From Asanoa ishikariensis (lineage in GTDB: Bacteria > Actinomycetota > Actinomycetes > Mycobacteriales > Micromonosporaceae), in NCBI RefSeq assembly GCF_900107455.1, contig NZ_FNQB01000003.1:930001-994000 (forward strand): DNA of 64,000 nucleotides, in the 5' to 3' direction. Both the position numbers and the translations under genes were made by a program. A model generated the notes under the pieces. The model was given only the letters and a program-made list of their open reading frames with translations, searched no databases and was not told where the DNA came from. Below, in pieces: positions 1-7,469 of this stretch (position 1 is the first letter of the stretch; every line of letters begins with the position of its first letter).

Positions 1-102
1 CACCACGGGCTGGGCACCGCGGCCTGCGGACCGCCGCCCGCCCCGGAGGCCTGGCTGCACGCCGAGCCGTTCGACCTCGTCGTCACCCTCCGCGCCAGAT
101 GA
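1..102 (+). CDS. GH2 beta-galactosidase-like protein, C-terminal fragment (gene cut by window edge)
   Basis: Frame 1 is open from the first base to the TGA at 100-102 and encodes 33 residues containing HHGLGTAACGP. This matches the pattern (HxGLGTxxCGP) near the C-terminus of GH2 beta-galactosidases of the LacZ type, where it belongs to the last beta-sandwich domain. Only the tail is present, so neither the catalytic residues nor the substrate can be judged. The family call rests on this one short motif. Confidence 0.5.
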   Translation, partial: HHGLGTAACGPPPAPEAWLHAEPFDLVVTLRAR

Positions 103-146
103 TGTTCCGCCGGGCCGCCCCACGGGTGGCCCGGCGGATGCATCAT

Positions 147-332
147 GTGAGCATGGAGGACGACGAGCGCGTGGTGTTCAACGACGAGGAGGCCGCGTTC
201 CTGCGGCACGCCCGGTTCGGCGAGCTGCCGCCCCGGGTGCTTCCGGACGAGCTGGTCGAGCTCCAGGAGACCGAGCCGCGCCCGATCCGGCCCGACGTGC
301 TCCCCGACGAGGACGTCTGGCGCTCTTCCTGA
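147..332 (+). CDS. small acidic hypothetical protein
   Basis: A 61-residue ORF rich in Asp and Glu, with repeated short P-[DV]-[VE]-LP-type motifs in its second half (residues about 35-57). The frame is open from 99, but the arginine-rich N-terminus encoded there looks like extension into non-coding sequence. GTG at 147 or ATG at 153 gives a compact acidic protein. No family is recognised and no membrane segment or signal peptide is seen. It ends one base before the converging decarboxylase gene stops. It could be real or a chance ORF. Confidence 0.4.
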   Translation: MSMEDDERVVFNDEEAAFLRHARFGELPPRVLPDELVELQETEPRPIRPDVLPDEDVWRSS

Positions 333-333
333 C

Positions 334-783
334 TCACCAGGTCTTGCCGGCCCGCTCCTGGAGCGTCCGGTTGATCCGGTTGAAGAAGTTGGTCAGCGCG
401 ATCTCCGTGACGATCGCCGACAGTTGCGCCTCGTCGAAATGGGCGGCCGCCGCCTCCCAGATCGCGTCGGTCACGCCCGGCGAGCCGTCCTGGATCCGGG
501 TCGCGGCCTCGGCCAGCGCGAGCGCCGCCCGCTCCGCCTGGGTGAACAGGGCCGTCTCGCGCCACGCGACCACGTTGTGCAGCCGCTCGTCCGTCTCGCC
601 GTGCCGCTTGGCCGACGCGACTCCGGCGTACACGCAGGGGCTGCAGCCGTTGATCTGACTGGCCCGCAGATGGACCAGCTCGAGCACGAGCGGATCGGCG
701 CCACCGGCCTGGATCCCCTTGATGAGCTGCTGGATCGCGCTCACGACGTCGGGGTTGCTCTGGTTCTTCAGACGTGCTGACAT
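334..783 (-). CDS. carboxymuconolactone decarboxylase / AhpD-like protein
   Basis: Small (149-residue) AhpD-fold protein. The AhpD signature CSPC is at residues 47-50, followed by a His at about 62 (AKRHGE), which gives the Cys-Cys-His set used for peroxidase or thiol redox chemistry in the family. An upstream ATG at 801 is in frame, but AAGGAG lies 9 bases before the ATG at 783, so 783 is chosen. The gene is divergent from an ECF41 sigma factor. CMD-family proteins are known partners of ECF41 factors, and an ECF41-like promoter (839-865) drives this gene. Likely a stress-induced detoxification protein under that sigma factor. Its substrate cannot be read from the sequence. Confidence 0.9.
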   Translation of the reverse strand: MSARLKNQSNPDVVSAIQQLIKGIQAGGADPLVLELVHLRASQINGCSPCVYAGVASAKRHGETDERLHNVVAWRETALFTQAERAALALAEAATRIQDGSPGVTDAIWEAAAAHFDEAQLSAIVTEIALTNFFNRINRTLQERAGKTW

Positions 784-802
784 CCTTGCTTGCTCCTTCA
801 TC

Positions 803-829
803 GGTTACCTGTGCGGTTCCGGGAGCGTC
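803..829 (+). promoter_or_regulatory. ECF41-type promoter reading into the sigma factor gene
   Basis: GGTTACC (803-809), 16 bases, then CGTC (826-829). This fits the published ECF41 consensus (TGTCACA, about 16 bases, CGTC) in spacing and in most -35 positions. It faces the sigma factor start at 868, giving a leader of about 30 bases, and suggests autoregulation. Confidence 0.6.
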
Positions 830-838
830 ATCACCCAT

Positions 839-865
839 GACGGAGCAAGCGCGAGGAAGGTAACA
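839..865 (-). promoter_or_regulatory. ECF41-type promoter reading into the decarboxylase gene
   Basis: On the minus strand TGTTACC (865-859) is followed by 16 bases and CGTC (842-839). It has the same spacing as the plus-strand copy at 803-829, and a very similar -35. The two promoters are divergent, 9 bp apart, and overlap neither gene start. The decarboxylase mRNA would begin near 832. Confidence 0.65.
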
Positions 866-867
866 CC

Positions 868-1713
868 ATGCTGGCCGAGGCCTTCGAAGCCCAACGCGAC
901 CGCCTGCGGGCGGTCGCCTATCGCCTGCTCGGCTCGCACGCCGATGCCGAGGACGTGGTCCAGGAAGCCTGGCTGCGGCTCTCCCGCCAGGACCCGGCCG
1001 GCATCCACAACCTTTCCGGCTGGCTGACCACGGTCGTCGGCCGGATCAGCCTTGACGTGCTGCGGTCGCGCCGCCCTTCGGCGTCGTACGACGAGCTCGT
1101 CGTGACAGTCGACGACGGCTCATCGCCCGCGGACGACGCCGCGCTGGCCGACTCGGTCGGGCTGGCGCTCCTGGTCGTCCTGGAGTCGCTGCGGCCGGAC
1201 GAACGGCTGGCGTTCGTGCTGCACGACCTGTTCGCGGTGCCGTTCGAGGAGATCGGCCAGATTCTCGGCAGGTCCACCGACGCGACCAAGATGCTCGCCA
1301 GCCGCGCCCGCCGGAAGGTGGGCGGGACCTCTCCGCCGGTCTCGGACCTACGCGCGCAGCGCCAGGTGGTCCGGGCCTTCCTGGGCGCGGCGCGCACGGG
1401 CGACTTCGCGGCGCTGCTGCGCGTGCTCGACCCGGACGTGCGGCTGACCGCCGACACCGCCGACGGGGCGACCGTGACCATCGGTGCCACCGAGGTCGCG
1501 GCCGGGGCACGGTTCGGCGCCCAGGACGGCGCGCGCGGGCGCGGGGTGCTCGTCAACGGCCGACCAGGCTTCCTGGCCTGGCGCGCGGACGGCAGCCCGC
1601 TCACGCTCCTCGCGTTCGTCGTGGCCGACGGGAAGATCACCGCCATCACGACGATCAGCAATCCGGCCCGGCTCGCGGCTCTCGACCTGCCGGCTCAGCC
1701 GACCTGGAAGTAG
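868..1713 (+). CDS. ECF41-family RNA polymerase sigma factor with SnoaL-like C-terminal domain
   Basis: A 281-residue sigma factor. Region 2 is at residues about 8-75 (YRLLGSHADAEDVVQEAWL). Region 4 is at about 105-150, with the helix-turn-helix around FEEIGQILGRSTDATKMLASRAR. A NTF2/SnoaL-like extension follows (about 160-281). ECF41 factors use this extension instead of an anti-sigma factor to set their activity. The NPxKL-type element is present as NPARL (265-269), while the DGGGK element is degenerate (DTADGATV region). AGGAAGG sits 7 bases before the ATG. The flanking decarboxylase and epimerase genes are the classic ECF41 neighbours. The gene overlaps the 3' end of the epimerase by 19 bp. 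Confidence 0.92.
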   Translation: MLAEAFEAQRDRLRAVAYRLLGSHADAEDVVQEAWLRLSRQDPAGIHNLSGWLTTVVGRISLDVLRSRRPSASYDELVVTVDDGSSPADDAALADSVGLALLVVLESLRPDERLAFVLHDLFAVPFEEIGQILGRSTDATKMLASRARRKVGGTSPPVSDLRAQRQVVRAFLGAARTGDFAALLRVLDPDVRLTADTADGATVTIGATEVAAGARFGAQDGARGRGVLVNGRPGFLAWRADGSPLTLLAFVVADGKITAITTISNPARLAALDLPAQPTWK

Positions 1714-2744
1714 TGGCCCTTCTCGAGGTCGTCGAGCAGCCCCGGCTGCATCGGCCGCCAGTCGAGCAGGTCGCGGGTCAGCGCGCTGGACGCCGGGTTG
1801 TCCAGCGCGATCACGTGCGCGAGCCAGCCGAAGTGCGCGCCCGGGTCGGTCACTTCGACGACGGGCAGGTCGAGCTGCCGGCCGATCACCTCGGCGACGG
1901 CGCGGATCGGCACACCCTCGTCGGCGACGGCGTGCAGAACGGTGCCCGCCGGTGCCTGCTCCAGCGCGAGGCGGAACAGCCGGGCGGCGTCGAGGCGGTG
2001 GACGGCGGGCCAGCGGTTGGCACCGTCGCCCAGGTAGCCCGAGAGCCCCGTCGCCCGGGCGATGCCGACGATGCTGGCCATGAAGCCGTTGTCGCCGTCG
2101 CCGTGGACGGTCGGGGGTAGGCGCAAGACGGTCGAGCGCACTCCGCGTTCGGCCAGGGAGAGGGTCAGGTCCGCGGTCGCGTGCCGGGCCTGCGGGCCGT
2201 CGGTGGGCCTCGGGACCGCGGTCGCGTGTCGGCCCTCGGGGCCACCGGTGGACCTCAGGTCCGCGGTGGCTTGCCGCGCCTCCGCGCCGCCGGCAGACCC
2301 CGGGTCCGCAGTGGCTTGCCGCGCCTCCGCGCCGCCGGTGAGCCGGGCCGCCGGCGCGTGGCCGTCGTGCTCGGTCGCTATCCGTCCGGGGGTGAGCCCG
2401 GCCAGGCCGGAGGCGATCACCAGCGGCCGGTCGGTGCCCGCGAGCGCCGCGCCGAAGGTATCGACGGCGCGGCGGTCGGCCGCGGCCGCACCCGCGAAAT
2501 CGCCGGTGAACGCGATGTCGTGCTTGAACGCCAGGTGGATCACGGCGTCGGAGCCGGCCGCCGCGGCGCTGAGCGTGTCCAGGTCGTCCAGGTCGCCGCG
2601 GAGCACTTCCGCGCCGGCCGCGGTCAGGGCGGCGGCCGAGGCGTCCGACCGGGCGAGCCCGATGACCCGGTGACCCGCGCCGATGAGCTCGGGGACCACG
2701 GCCGAACCGATCCAGCCGGACGCGCCGGTGACGAAAACCCGCAT
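1695..2744 (-). CDS. NAD(P)-dependent epimerase/dehydratase (SDR, atypical/extended)
   Basis: A 349-residue Rossmann protein beginning MRVFVTGASGWIG, the TGxxGxxG nucleotide-binding motif. An extended frame starts at 2774, but GGAGG lies 8 bases before the ATG at 2744, so 2744 is used. The C-terminal half has the usual RLPPTVHGDGD stretch of this SDR group. Residues about 137-196 are an unusual insertion made of four 15-residue units encoded by a 45-bp tandem repeat (2168-2347). The repeats are in frame, so the protein may still fold. NAD(P)-epimerases are typical ECF41 targets, and this gene also faces a TetR gene across twin operators. Confidence 0.85.
   Translation of the reverse strand: MRVFVTGASGWIGSAVVPELIGAGHRVIGLARSDASAAALTAAGAEVLRGDLDDLDTLSAAAAGSDAVIHLAFKHDIAFTGDFAGAAAADRRAVDTFGAALAGTDRPLVIASGLAGLTPGRIATEHDGHAPAARLTGGAEARQATADPGSAGGAEARQATADLRSTGGPEGRHATAVPRPTDGPQARHATADLTLSLAERGVRSTVLRLPPTVHGDGDNGFMASIVGIARATGLSGYLGDGANRWPAVHRLDAARLFRLALEQAPAGTVLHAVADEGVPIRAVAEVIGRQLDLPVVEVTDPGAHFGWLAHVIALDNPASSALTRDLLDWRPMQPGLLDDLEKGHYFQVG
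2168..2347. repeat. 45-bp in-frame tandem repeat, four units
   Basis: Units begin at 2168, 2213, 2258 and 2303, each starting GGTCCGC or GGACCGC. They encode degenerate 15-residue repeats of the type GG[AP]E[AG]R[QH]ATA on the minus strand. The two units nearest the gene's 5' side are the most alike. The period is a multiple of three, so copy-number change would keep the epimerase reading frame. Confidence 0.9.
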
Positions 2745-2757
2745 GAGGGGTACCTCC

Positions 2758-2774
2758 ATGTCAGTGACTGACAT
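2758..2774. promoter_or_regulatory. palindromic TetR operator, site 1
   Basis: ATGTCAGTGACTGACAT is a perfect 8+1+8 palindrome just upstream of the epimerase start. A second, imperfect copy lies 32 bp away (centre to centre, about three helical turns), as expected for paired TetR dimers in a divergent promoter. Confidence 0.75.
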
Positions 2775-2789
2775 CAGCCTAGCACTGTG

Positions 2790-2806
2790 ATGTCAGTGGC
2801 TGCCAT
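2790..2806. promoter_or_regulatory. palindromic TetR operator, site 2
   Basis: ATGTCAGTGGCTGCCAT repeats the left half of site 1 exactly and has an imperfect right half. It lies directly upstream of the TATGAT hexamer of the TetR gene, so occupancy should block the regulator's own promoter. Confidence 0.65.
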
Positions 2807-2809
2807 CAC

Positions 2810-2815
2810 TATGAT
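2810..2815 (+). promoter_or_regulatory. -10 element of the TetR gene (leaderless transcript likely)
   Basis: TATGAT is followed by six bases and then the ATG at 2822. Transcription would start at or next to the A of the start codon, and no Shine-Dalgarno sequence is present, so a leaderless mRNA is the simplest reading. Confidence 0.5.
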
Positions 2816-2821
2816 CAGGGC

Positions 2822-3379
2822 ATGGGTCGATGGGAGCCGAACGCGCGGGGGCGGCTGGAAGAGGCGGCGCTCGCGCTCTACGGCGAGCGCGGGTACGAAC
2901 AGGTCACCGTGGCCGAGATCGCCGCCCGCGCCGGGCTCACCGAGCGCACCTTCTTCCGGCACTACGCCGACAAGCGCGAGGTGCTGTTCGCCGGTTCGGG
3001 GCTGCTGCGGGAGATCCTGGTCAAGGGCGTCGCCGAGGCACCGGCCAGTGCGGCACCGATCGATGTCGTCGCCGCGGCGCTGGCCGGCGCCGGCGCGCTG
3101 CTGGAGGAGCGTCGCGAGCTGGCCCGCGCTCGGCAGGTCGTCATCGACGCGAACCCGGAGCTCCAGGAGCGCGAGGTGGTCAAGCTGGCGACGCTCGCCA
3201 CCGAGGTCGCCGGGGCCCTGCGCGACCGCGGGGTCGCGGAGCCGGCCGCGAGCCTGGCCGCGCAGACGGGCATCGCGGTGTTCCGGGTCGCCTTCGAGAG
3301 CTGGGTTGGCGACACCGGCCGGCGCGAGCTGCCAGACATCGTCCGGGAGTGCTTCGCCGAGCTCGGCACGCTGATCTAG
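2822..3379 (+). CDS. TetR/AcrR family transcriptional regulator
   Basis: A 185-residue protein with an N-terminal TetR helix-turn-helix at residues about 10-55 (LYGERGYEQVTVAEIAARAGLTERTFFRHYADKRE, shown in part by FFRHYADK). The C-terminal ligand domain is generic. It faces the epimerase gene, and two copies of an ATGTCAGT-type palindrome lie between them. It therefore most likely represses itself and the epimerase, adding a second control layer to the ECF41 cluster. Its TAG stop is the left CTAG flank of the small inverted-repeat element at 3380-3472. Confidence 0.9.
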   Translation: MGRWEPNARGRLEEAALALYGERGYEQVTVAEIAARAGLTERTFFRHYADKREVLFAGSGLLREILVKGVAEAPASAAPIDVVAAALAGAGALLEERRELARARQVVIDANPELQEREVVKLATLATEVAGALRDRGVAEPAASLAAQTGIAVFRVAFESWVGDTGRRELPDIVRECFAELGTLI

Positions 3380-3472
3380 GGCGTGTCCCGCCGATCAACA
3401 TGAGCCGAGCCGGCGTCACCGCCAGGCTGCGGCTGGGCCCGTCGTAGGCCGCGTTGATCGGCAGGACACACC
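3380..3472. mobile_element. MITE-like element with 20-bp terminal inverted repeats and CTAG flanks
   Basis: GGCGTGTCCCGCCGATCAAC (3380-3399) matches the reverse complement of 3453-3472 at 18 of 20 positions. Each end is bordered by CTAG (3376-3379 and 3473-3476), the kind of short target duplication made by some IS5-group elements. The 93-bp element has no gene. It sits exactly between two converging genes and supplies the TAG stop codon of both. It could instead act only as a bidirectional terminator hairpin; copies elsewhere in the genome would decide. Confidence 0.5.
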
Positions 3473-4597
3473 CTAGGCCACGCGGTCGAGGAATGTCGTG
3501 ACGGCGGCCGCGTACCCCTGTGGGTCGACGTTCCAGGATGCGACGTGGCCGCCGTCGCGGGTTGAGACCAGGGTGACCAGGTCCGGGCGGGCCGACGCGT
3601 ACGCGTGCGCCCGATCGGTGCGGACGAGCTGGTCGGCCTCGTCGACGAAGAGCAGCGCGGGCACGGTCAGCTCGCCCGGGTCCTGGTCGAGGCCGGCCAG
3701 CGACAGCCCCCCGCGCCACTCGGTGAACCGCTTCGCCGACCAGGTGATCGGGGCCGGCAGGTGGCGCAGCGCGGCCTGGAAGTCGATCACCGCGTCCCAG
3801 GACAACACGGGGCTGTCCAGAACCACGCCGCGGACCAGCGCCGCGTCCGCCACCGGCAGCCGGCTCAGCGCGGTCAACGCGGCGCCGCCACCCATGGACC
3901 AGCCGAGCAGGACGATCCCGGTCGCGCCGTTCTCCCGCGCGTAGCGGATCGCCGCGGCCAGGTCACGCCACTCGGTGTCGCCCAGGTGGTAGTAGCCGTC
4001 CGGACTGGCCGGCGCGTCCGGGTCGTTGCGGTAGCCGATCACCAGCGTGGTCAGCCCCGCGCCCGCCACGGTCGGCAGCACGCGCAGCGCCTCGTGCCGG
4101 CTCGCCCCCCGGCCGTGCATGGCGATCGCCCAGACGCCGGAGCGCTCGGCGCCCGGAGGTGGCACCAGCCACGCCGGCAGGTCGCCCAGCTCACCGAGCA
4201 CCGGCACGGTCGCGAAGTCCAGTCCGAACGCGGCCTTGGGGTCGGTGCTGAACACGTTGTAGTCGACGTGGGCCGCGAGGCCGGCCCTCAGGTCGCCTAG
4301 CTCGCGCTCGGCGACCTGGCGCACCACGGTGTCGCCGTCCACCCGCGCGGACGTCGTGAGCCGGGCCGCGCCCTCGGGCCACATCAGCCCCAGCTCGATC
4401 GGCTTCGTGGTGTCCAGGTCGCGGCTGAGCGTGACCTCGTCGCCGTCGACCGCGAGCACCCGTACCGCGAGGTCACGGGTCCGGTCGACACCGAGCAGCT
4501 CGCCCGCGAAGTAGTAGCCGGCGCCGGCGGTGCTGAACACCCCGGTCACGGCCGCGGCGACGGCGCCGCCGACCAACCGCCGTCGGGTCACGATCAC
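3473..4597 (-). CDS. alpha/beta hydrolase, membrane-anchored or exported
   Basis: A 374-residue protein. The N-terminus (TRRRL followed by a hydrophobic run, residues about 5-30) could be a Tat signal or an anchor. The alpha/beta hydrolase domain spans about 130-370. The nucleophile elbow is GWSMGG with Ser234, an acidic residue lies in FVDEADQLV (about 317), and a catalytic His is in DGGHVASW (about 352). HGRGAS near 161 supplies the oxyanion-hole type HG motif. The reaction is not predictable beyond ester or amide hydrolysis; dienelactone-hydrolase-like and peptidase-like relatives share this layout. The TAG stop is formed by the right CTAG flank of the MITE-like element. Confidence 0.85.
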   Translation of the reverse strand: MIVTRRRLVGGAVAAAVTGVFSTAGAGYYFAGELLGVDRTRDLAVRVLAVDGDEVTLSRDLDTTKPIELGLMWPEGAARLTTSARVDGDTVVRQVAERELGDLRAGLAAHVDYNVFSTDPKAAFGLDFATVPVLGELGDLPAWLVPPPGAERSGVWAIAMHGRGASRHEALRVLPTVAGAGLTTLVIGYRNDPDAPASPDGYYHLGDTEWRDLAAAIRYARENGATGIVLLGWSMGGGAALTALSRLPVADAALVRGVVLDSPVLSWDAVIDFQAALRHLPAPITWSAKRFTEWRGGLSLAGLDQDPGELTVPALLFVDEADQLVRTDRAHAYASARPDLVTLVSTRDGGHVASWNVDPQGYAAAVTTFLDRVA

Positions 4598-4664
4598 ACC
4601 GGCAACATCATCACAAAACCCAAGATCATGAGACCGGAGTGTGACCTAGTCGGCCCGTCGGAGG

Positions 4665-4883
4665 CTAGTAACGGCGGCGCAGGAACAGGACGACGGCGCC
4701 GGACGGCACGACCAGGGCGAGCACGGCCAGGCTCACCAGCGAGACCATCGGCCATTCGGACGGCGGGACGGCTGCCGGGCGGGACCGGCCTTCGGCCGAC
4801 GGCGCGAAGAACAACACGGTCACGGCGACCACGACGATCGCGATGGGCACGGCGCGGAGCAACCGGCGAAGCAGCAGGGACAT
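4665..4883 (-). CDS. small membrane protein, two predicted transmembrane segments
   Basis: A 72-residue protein with hydrophobic helices at residues about 10-27 and 45-66, the second followed by LRRRY at the C-terminus. GGAGG lies 6 bases before the ATG, which supports expression. No family is recognised. It is upstream of, and in the same direction as, the alpha/beta hydrolase (67-bp gap), so the two could be cotranscribed. A longer overlapping frame on the same strand lacks these features and is taken as a shadow. Confidence 0.65.
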   Translation of the reverse strand: MSLLLRRLLRAVPIAIVVVAVTVLFFAPSAEGRSRPAAVPPSEWPMVSLVSLAVLALVVPSGAVVLFLRRRY

Positions 4884-5084
4884 GTGAGCCTCCGGTGGGC
4901 GTCCGGGGGGACGGGCTCACGCTAACCGGGCGACGCGCCGACCGACGCCGAATTAACAGTCATCTAATCCAGACTTGCAGATGCGTTATTCCATGACGGC
5001 TTCATCGCGCGGCCATCCGCCCGTCGCCCGCCCCCGGTAGGTCTGTCTGCGACAAACGCAGTCCCCATCGGAGGGAGCACGCAC

Positions 5085-6611
5085 GTGGCATCGCAGAACT
5101 GGAGTCGTCGAGGGCTGTTGGGCGCCGCCGCCGCACTCGGCACGACAGCGGCGTTCGGCGGCGTACCCGCCTTCGCCGGCACACCCGGGCTGGTCCGCCG
5201 CGGCCGACCCGTGCTGACCCACGGCGTGCAGACGGGTGACGCGTACGACGGCGCCGCCAGTGTCTGGACCCGGGCGGACCGCGTCGGTCGGATGCTGGTC
5301 GAGGTGAGCGACCGTCCCGACCTGCGGCGTGCGCACACCGTGCTCGGCCCCGTGCTCGGTCCGGGCACCGACTTCACCGGCCGGACCCGGCTGCGCGGCC
5401 TGCGTGCCGGCACCAGGACGTACTACCGGGTGCGCGTCGTCGGCGAGCGCGGTGCGGAGAGCGAGCCGCTGACCGGCTCCCTGAGCGTGCCCGGCGCCCG
5501 CGACGACCTCTCCTTCGTGTGGACCGGCGACATCGCGGGGCAGGGCTGGGGCATCAATTCCGACATCGGCGGCATGCGGATCTTCGAGGCGATGCGGCGC
5601 GTACGCCCGGACTTCTACCTGTGCAGCGGCGACACCGTGTACGCCGACGGGCCGCTGACCGAGTCAGTCACCCTGCCCGACGGCCGGGTGTGGCGCAACG
5701 TCGTCACCCCCGAGAAGAGCAAGGTGGCCGAGACGCTGGCCGAGTACCGGGGCCAGTTCGCTTACAACCTGCTCGACGCCAACGTGCGCCGGTTCTTCGC
5801 CGAGGTGCCGCAGCTCAACCAGTGGGACGACCACGAGGTCACCAACAACTGGTACCCCGGCGAGATCCTCGACGACCCGCGCTACACCGAGAAGCGCGTC
5901 GACGTGCTGGCCGCCCGCAGCCGGCAGGCCTTCTACGAGTGGACGCCGATCGCTCCCGGGCCGGTCTACAAGAAGGTGTCGTACGGGCCGCTGCTGGACG
6001 TCTTCGTCCTGGACATGCGCACCTACAAGGACGCCAACGACGGCAACGTGTACGCGGACCCGCGCCGCGGCCTGCTCGGCGAGACGCAACGGCGTTGGCT
6101 GACCGAGGGTCTGCGCCGCTCGACCGCGACCTGGAAGATCATCGCCAACGACCTGCCGATCGGGCTGGTCGTGCCGGATGGCCCGGCCGCGCAGGAAGGC
6201 GTGGCGCAGGGCGACGACGGCGCGCCGCTCGGCCGTGAGCGCGAGTTCGCCGGCATCCTGCGGGACGCGCACCGGCACGGGGTGACCGGCATCGTGTTCG
6301 TCACCGCGGACGTGCACTACACGGCGGCGCACCACTACGACCCGGCGCGGGCCGCCATCGGCGACTTCACGCCGTTCTGGGAGTTCGTCTCCGGGCCGGC
6401 CAACGCCGGCGCCTTCGGCCCGAACGCTCTGGACGGCACATTCGGGCCGACGGCCGCCTTCGTGCACGCCCCGCCGGTGGCCAACACCTCACCGATGGAC
6501 GGCTTCCAGCACTTCGGCGAGGTACGGATCGACCGCCGCAGCAAGGACCTCACGGTGAACCTCCGCGACCTCGACGGCGCGGTGCTCTGGACGAAAACCC
6601 TGCGGGCCTAA
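5085..6611 (+). CDS. phoD: PhoD-type alkaline phosphatase/phosphodiesterase, Tat-exported
   Basis: A 508-residue metallophosphoesterase of the PhoD family, which hydrolyses phosphate mono- and diesters outside the cell with Fe/Ca at the active site. A Tat signal is at residues 1-31 (SRRGLLG, then a hydrophobic run and AFA). The fibronectin-like PhoD N-domain is at about 40-130. The catalytic core contains SGDTVYADG, WDDHEVTNNW (metal binding and catalysis), DMRTYKD and VTADVHYTA. GGAGGG precedes the GTG start at a normal distance. It is monocistronic and its stop overlaps the converging aldo/keto reductase gene. A PHO box was looked for and not found convincingly. Confidence 0.93.
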   Translation: MASQNWSRRGLLGAAAALGTTAAFGGVPAFAGTPGLVRRGRPVLTHGVQTGDAYDGAASVWTRADRVGRMLVEVSDRPDLRRAHTVLGPVLGPGTDFTGRTRLRGLRAGTRTYYRVRVVGERGAESEPLTGSLSVPGARDDLSFVWTGDIAGQGWGINSDIGGMRIFEAMRRVRPDFYLCSGDTVYADGPLTESVTLPDGRVWRNVVTPEKSKVAETLAEYRGQFAYNLLDANVRRFFAEVPQLNQWDDHEVTNNWYPGEILDDPRYTEKRVDVLAARSRQAFYEWTPIAPGPVYKKVSYGPLLDVFVLDMRTYKDANDGNVYADPRRGLLGETQRRWLTEGLRRSTATWKIIANDLPIGLVVPDGPAAQEGVAQGDDGAPLGREREFAGILRDAHRHGVTGIVFVTADVHYTAAHHYDPARAAIGDFTPFWEFVSGPANAGAFGPNALDGTFGPTAAFVHAPPVANTSPMDGFQHFGEVRIDRRSKDLTVNLRDLDGAVLWTKTLRA

Positions 6612-7447
6612 AACTCTTCCCAGGTACGCGGGTCCTGCTTGACGGGCTTGCCGACGTCGATGGCCGTCATGGCCGCGACGTCGGCGGGCTCGAGCGCGAA
6701 GCCGAAGATGTCGGCGTTGAGCCGCTGCCGGTCCGGGTTCGTCGACGCGGGCACGCTGGTGATGTCGCGGTCGACCAGCCAGCGGAGCACCACCTGGGCC
6801 GGCGCGATGGCGAGCCGTTCGGCGATGCCGGTGACGGTGGGGTGTTCCAGGATGCCGCTGTTGCGCTCCAGCGGGCTCCACGCCTGCACCACCGTGCCGT
6901 GGCGGGCCACCCCGTTGACGACGTCGACCTGGGCATGGGTCGGCGAGACCTGGAGCTGGTCGACTGCGGGGACCACGCCGGTCTCGGCGACCACGGCGGT
7001 GATGTGCTCGTCGAGGAAGTTGGACACGCCGACCGAGCGGATCAGGCCCTCCTGCTGGAGCGCCACCATCTCGACGTACGACTCGACGTAGCGGCCGACC
7101 TTCGGCAGCGGCCAGTGGATCAGGTAGAGGTCGACGTAGTCGAGGCCGAGGCGCTCCAGCGACGCGGAGAAGCCCTCCCGGACGTACGGCTTGCCCTGGT
7201 GGCGGCCGGCCAGCTTGCTCGTGACGAAGAACTCCTCGCGCGGCAGCCCGCTCTCCCGGATGGCGGTGCCGACCGCGTCCTCGTTGCCGTAGTTATAGGC
7301 GGTGTCGATCAGCCGGTAGCCGGACTCGATGGCGGCCAGGATCGCGTCGACCGCCGCGCGGCCCTTCGCGGGGTAGGTGCCGAGCCCGAGCCAGGGCATT
7401 TCGCGGCCGTCGGGCAGGGTGCGGGTCGGAATGGAGATCGGTGCCAT
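6608..7447 (-). CDS. aldo/keto reductase (AKR5-like)
   Basis: A 279-residue NADPH-dependent (alpha/beta)8 barrel oxidoreductase. The full catalytic tetrad is readable: Asp48 and Tyr53 (DTAYNYGNE), Lys78 (VTSKLAGR) and His111 (LIHWPLP). The C-terminal cofactor-binding motif is VPASTNPDRQRLN. Family members reduce 2,5-diketogluconate, methylglyoxal and other carbonyls; the substrate here is unknown. An AraC-type regulator gene lies 22 bp upstream in the same direction, so the two probably form an operon. Confidence 0.92.
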   Translation of the reverse strand: MAPISIPTRTLPDGREMPWLGLGTYPAKGRAAVDAILAAIESGYRLIDTAYNYGNEDAVGTAIRESGLPREEFFVTSKLAGRHQGKPYVREGFSASLERLGLDYVDLYLIHWPLPKVGRYVESYVEMVALQQEGLIRSVGVSNFLDEHITAVVAETGVVPAVDQLQVSPTHAQVDVVNGVARHGTVVQAWSPLERNSGILEHPTVTGIAERLAIAPAQVVLRWLVDRDITSVPASTNPDRQRLNADIFGFALEPADVAAMTAIDVGKPVKQDPRTWEEF

Positions 7448-7469
7448 GATCCCAGCCTAGATCGGCTGA

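Noticed and set aside
2168-2347. A CRISPR-like array.
   Set aside because: The units are contiguous 45-bp repeats with no unique spacers and lie in frame inside a coding sequence.
4884-5084. A possible PHO box upstream of the PhoD gene (TTCATCGCGCG followed by GCCATCCGCCC).
   Set aside because: The direct-repeat resemblance is weak and lacks the GTTCACC core, so phosphate control is not claimed.
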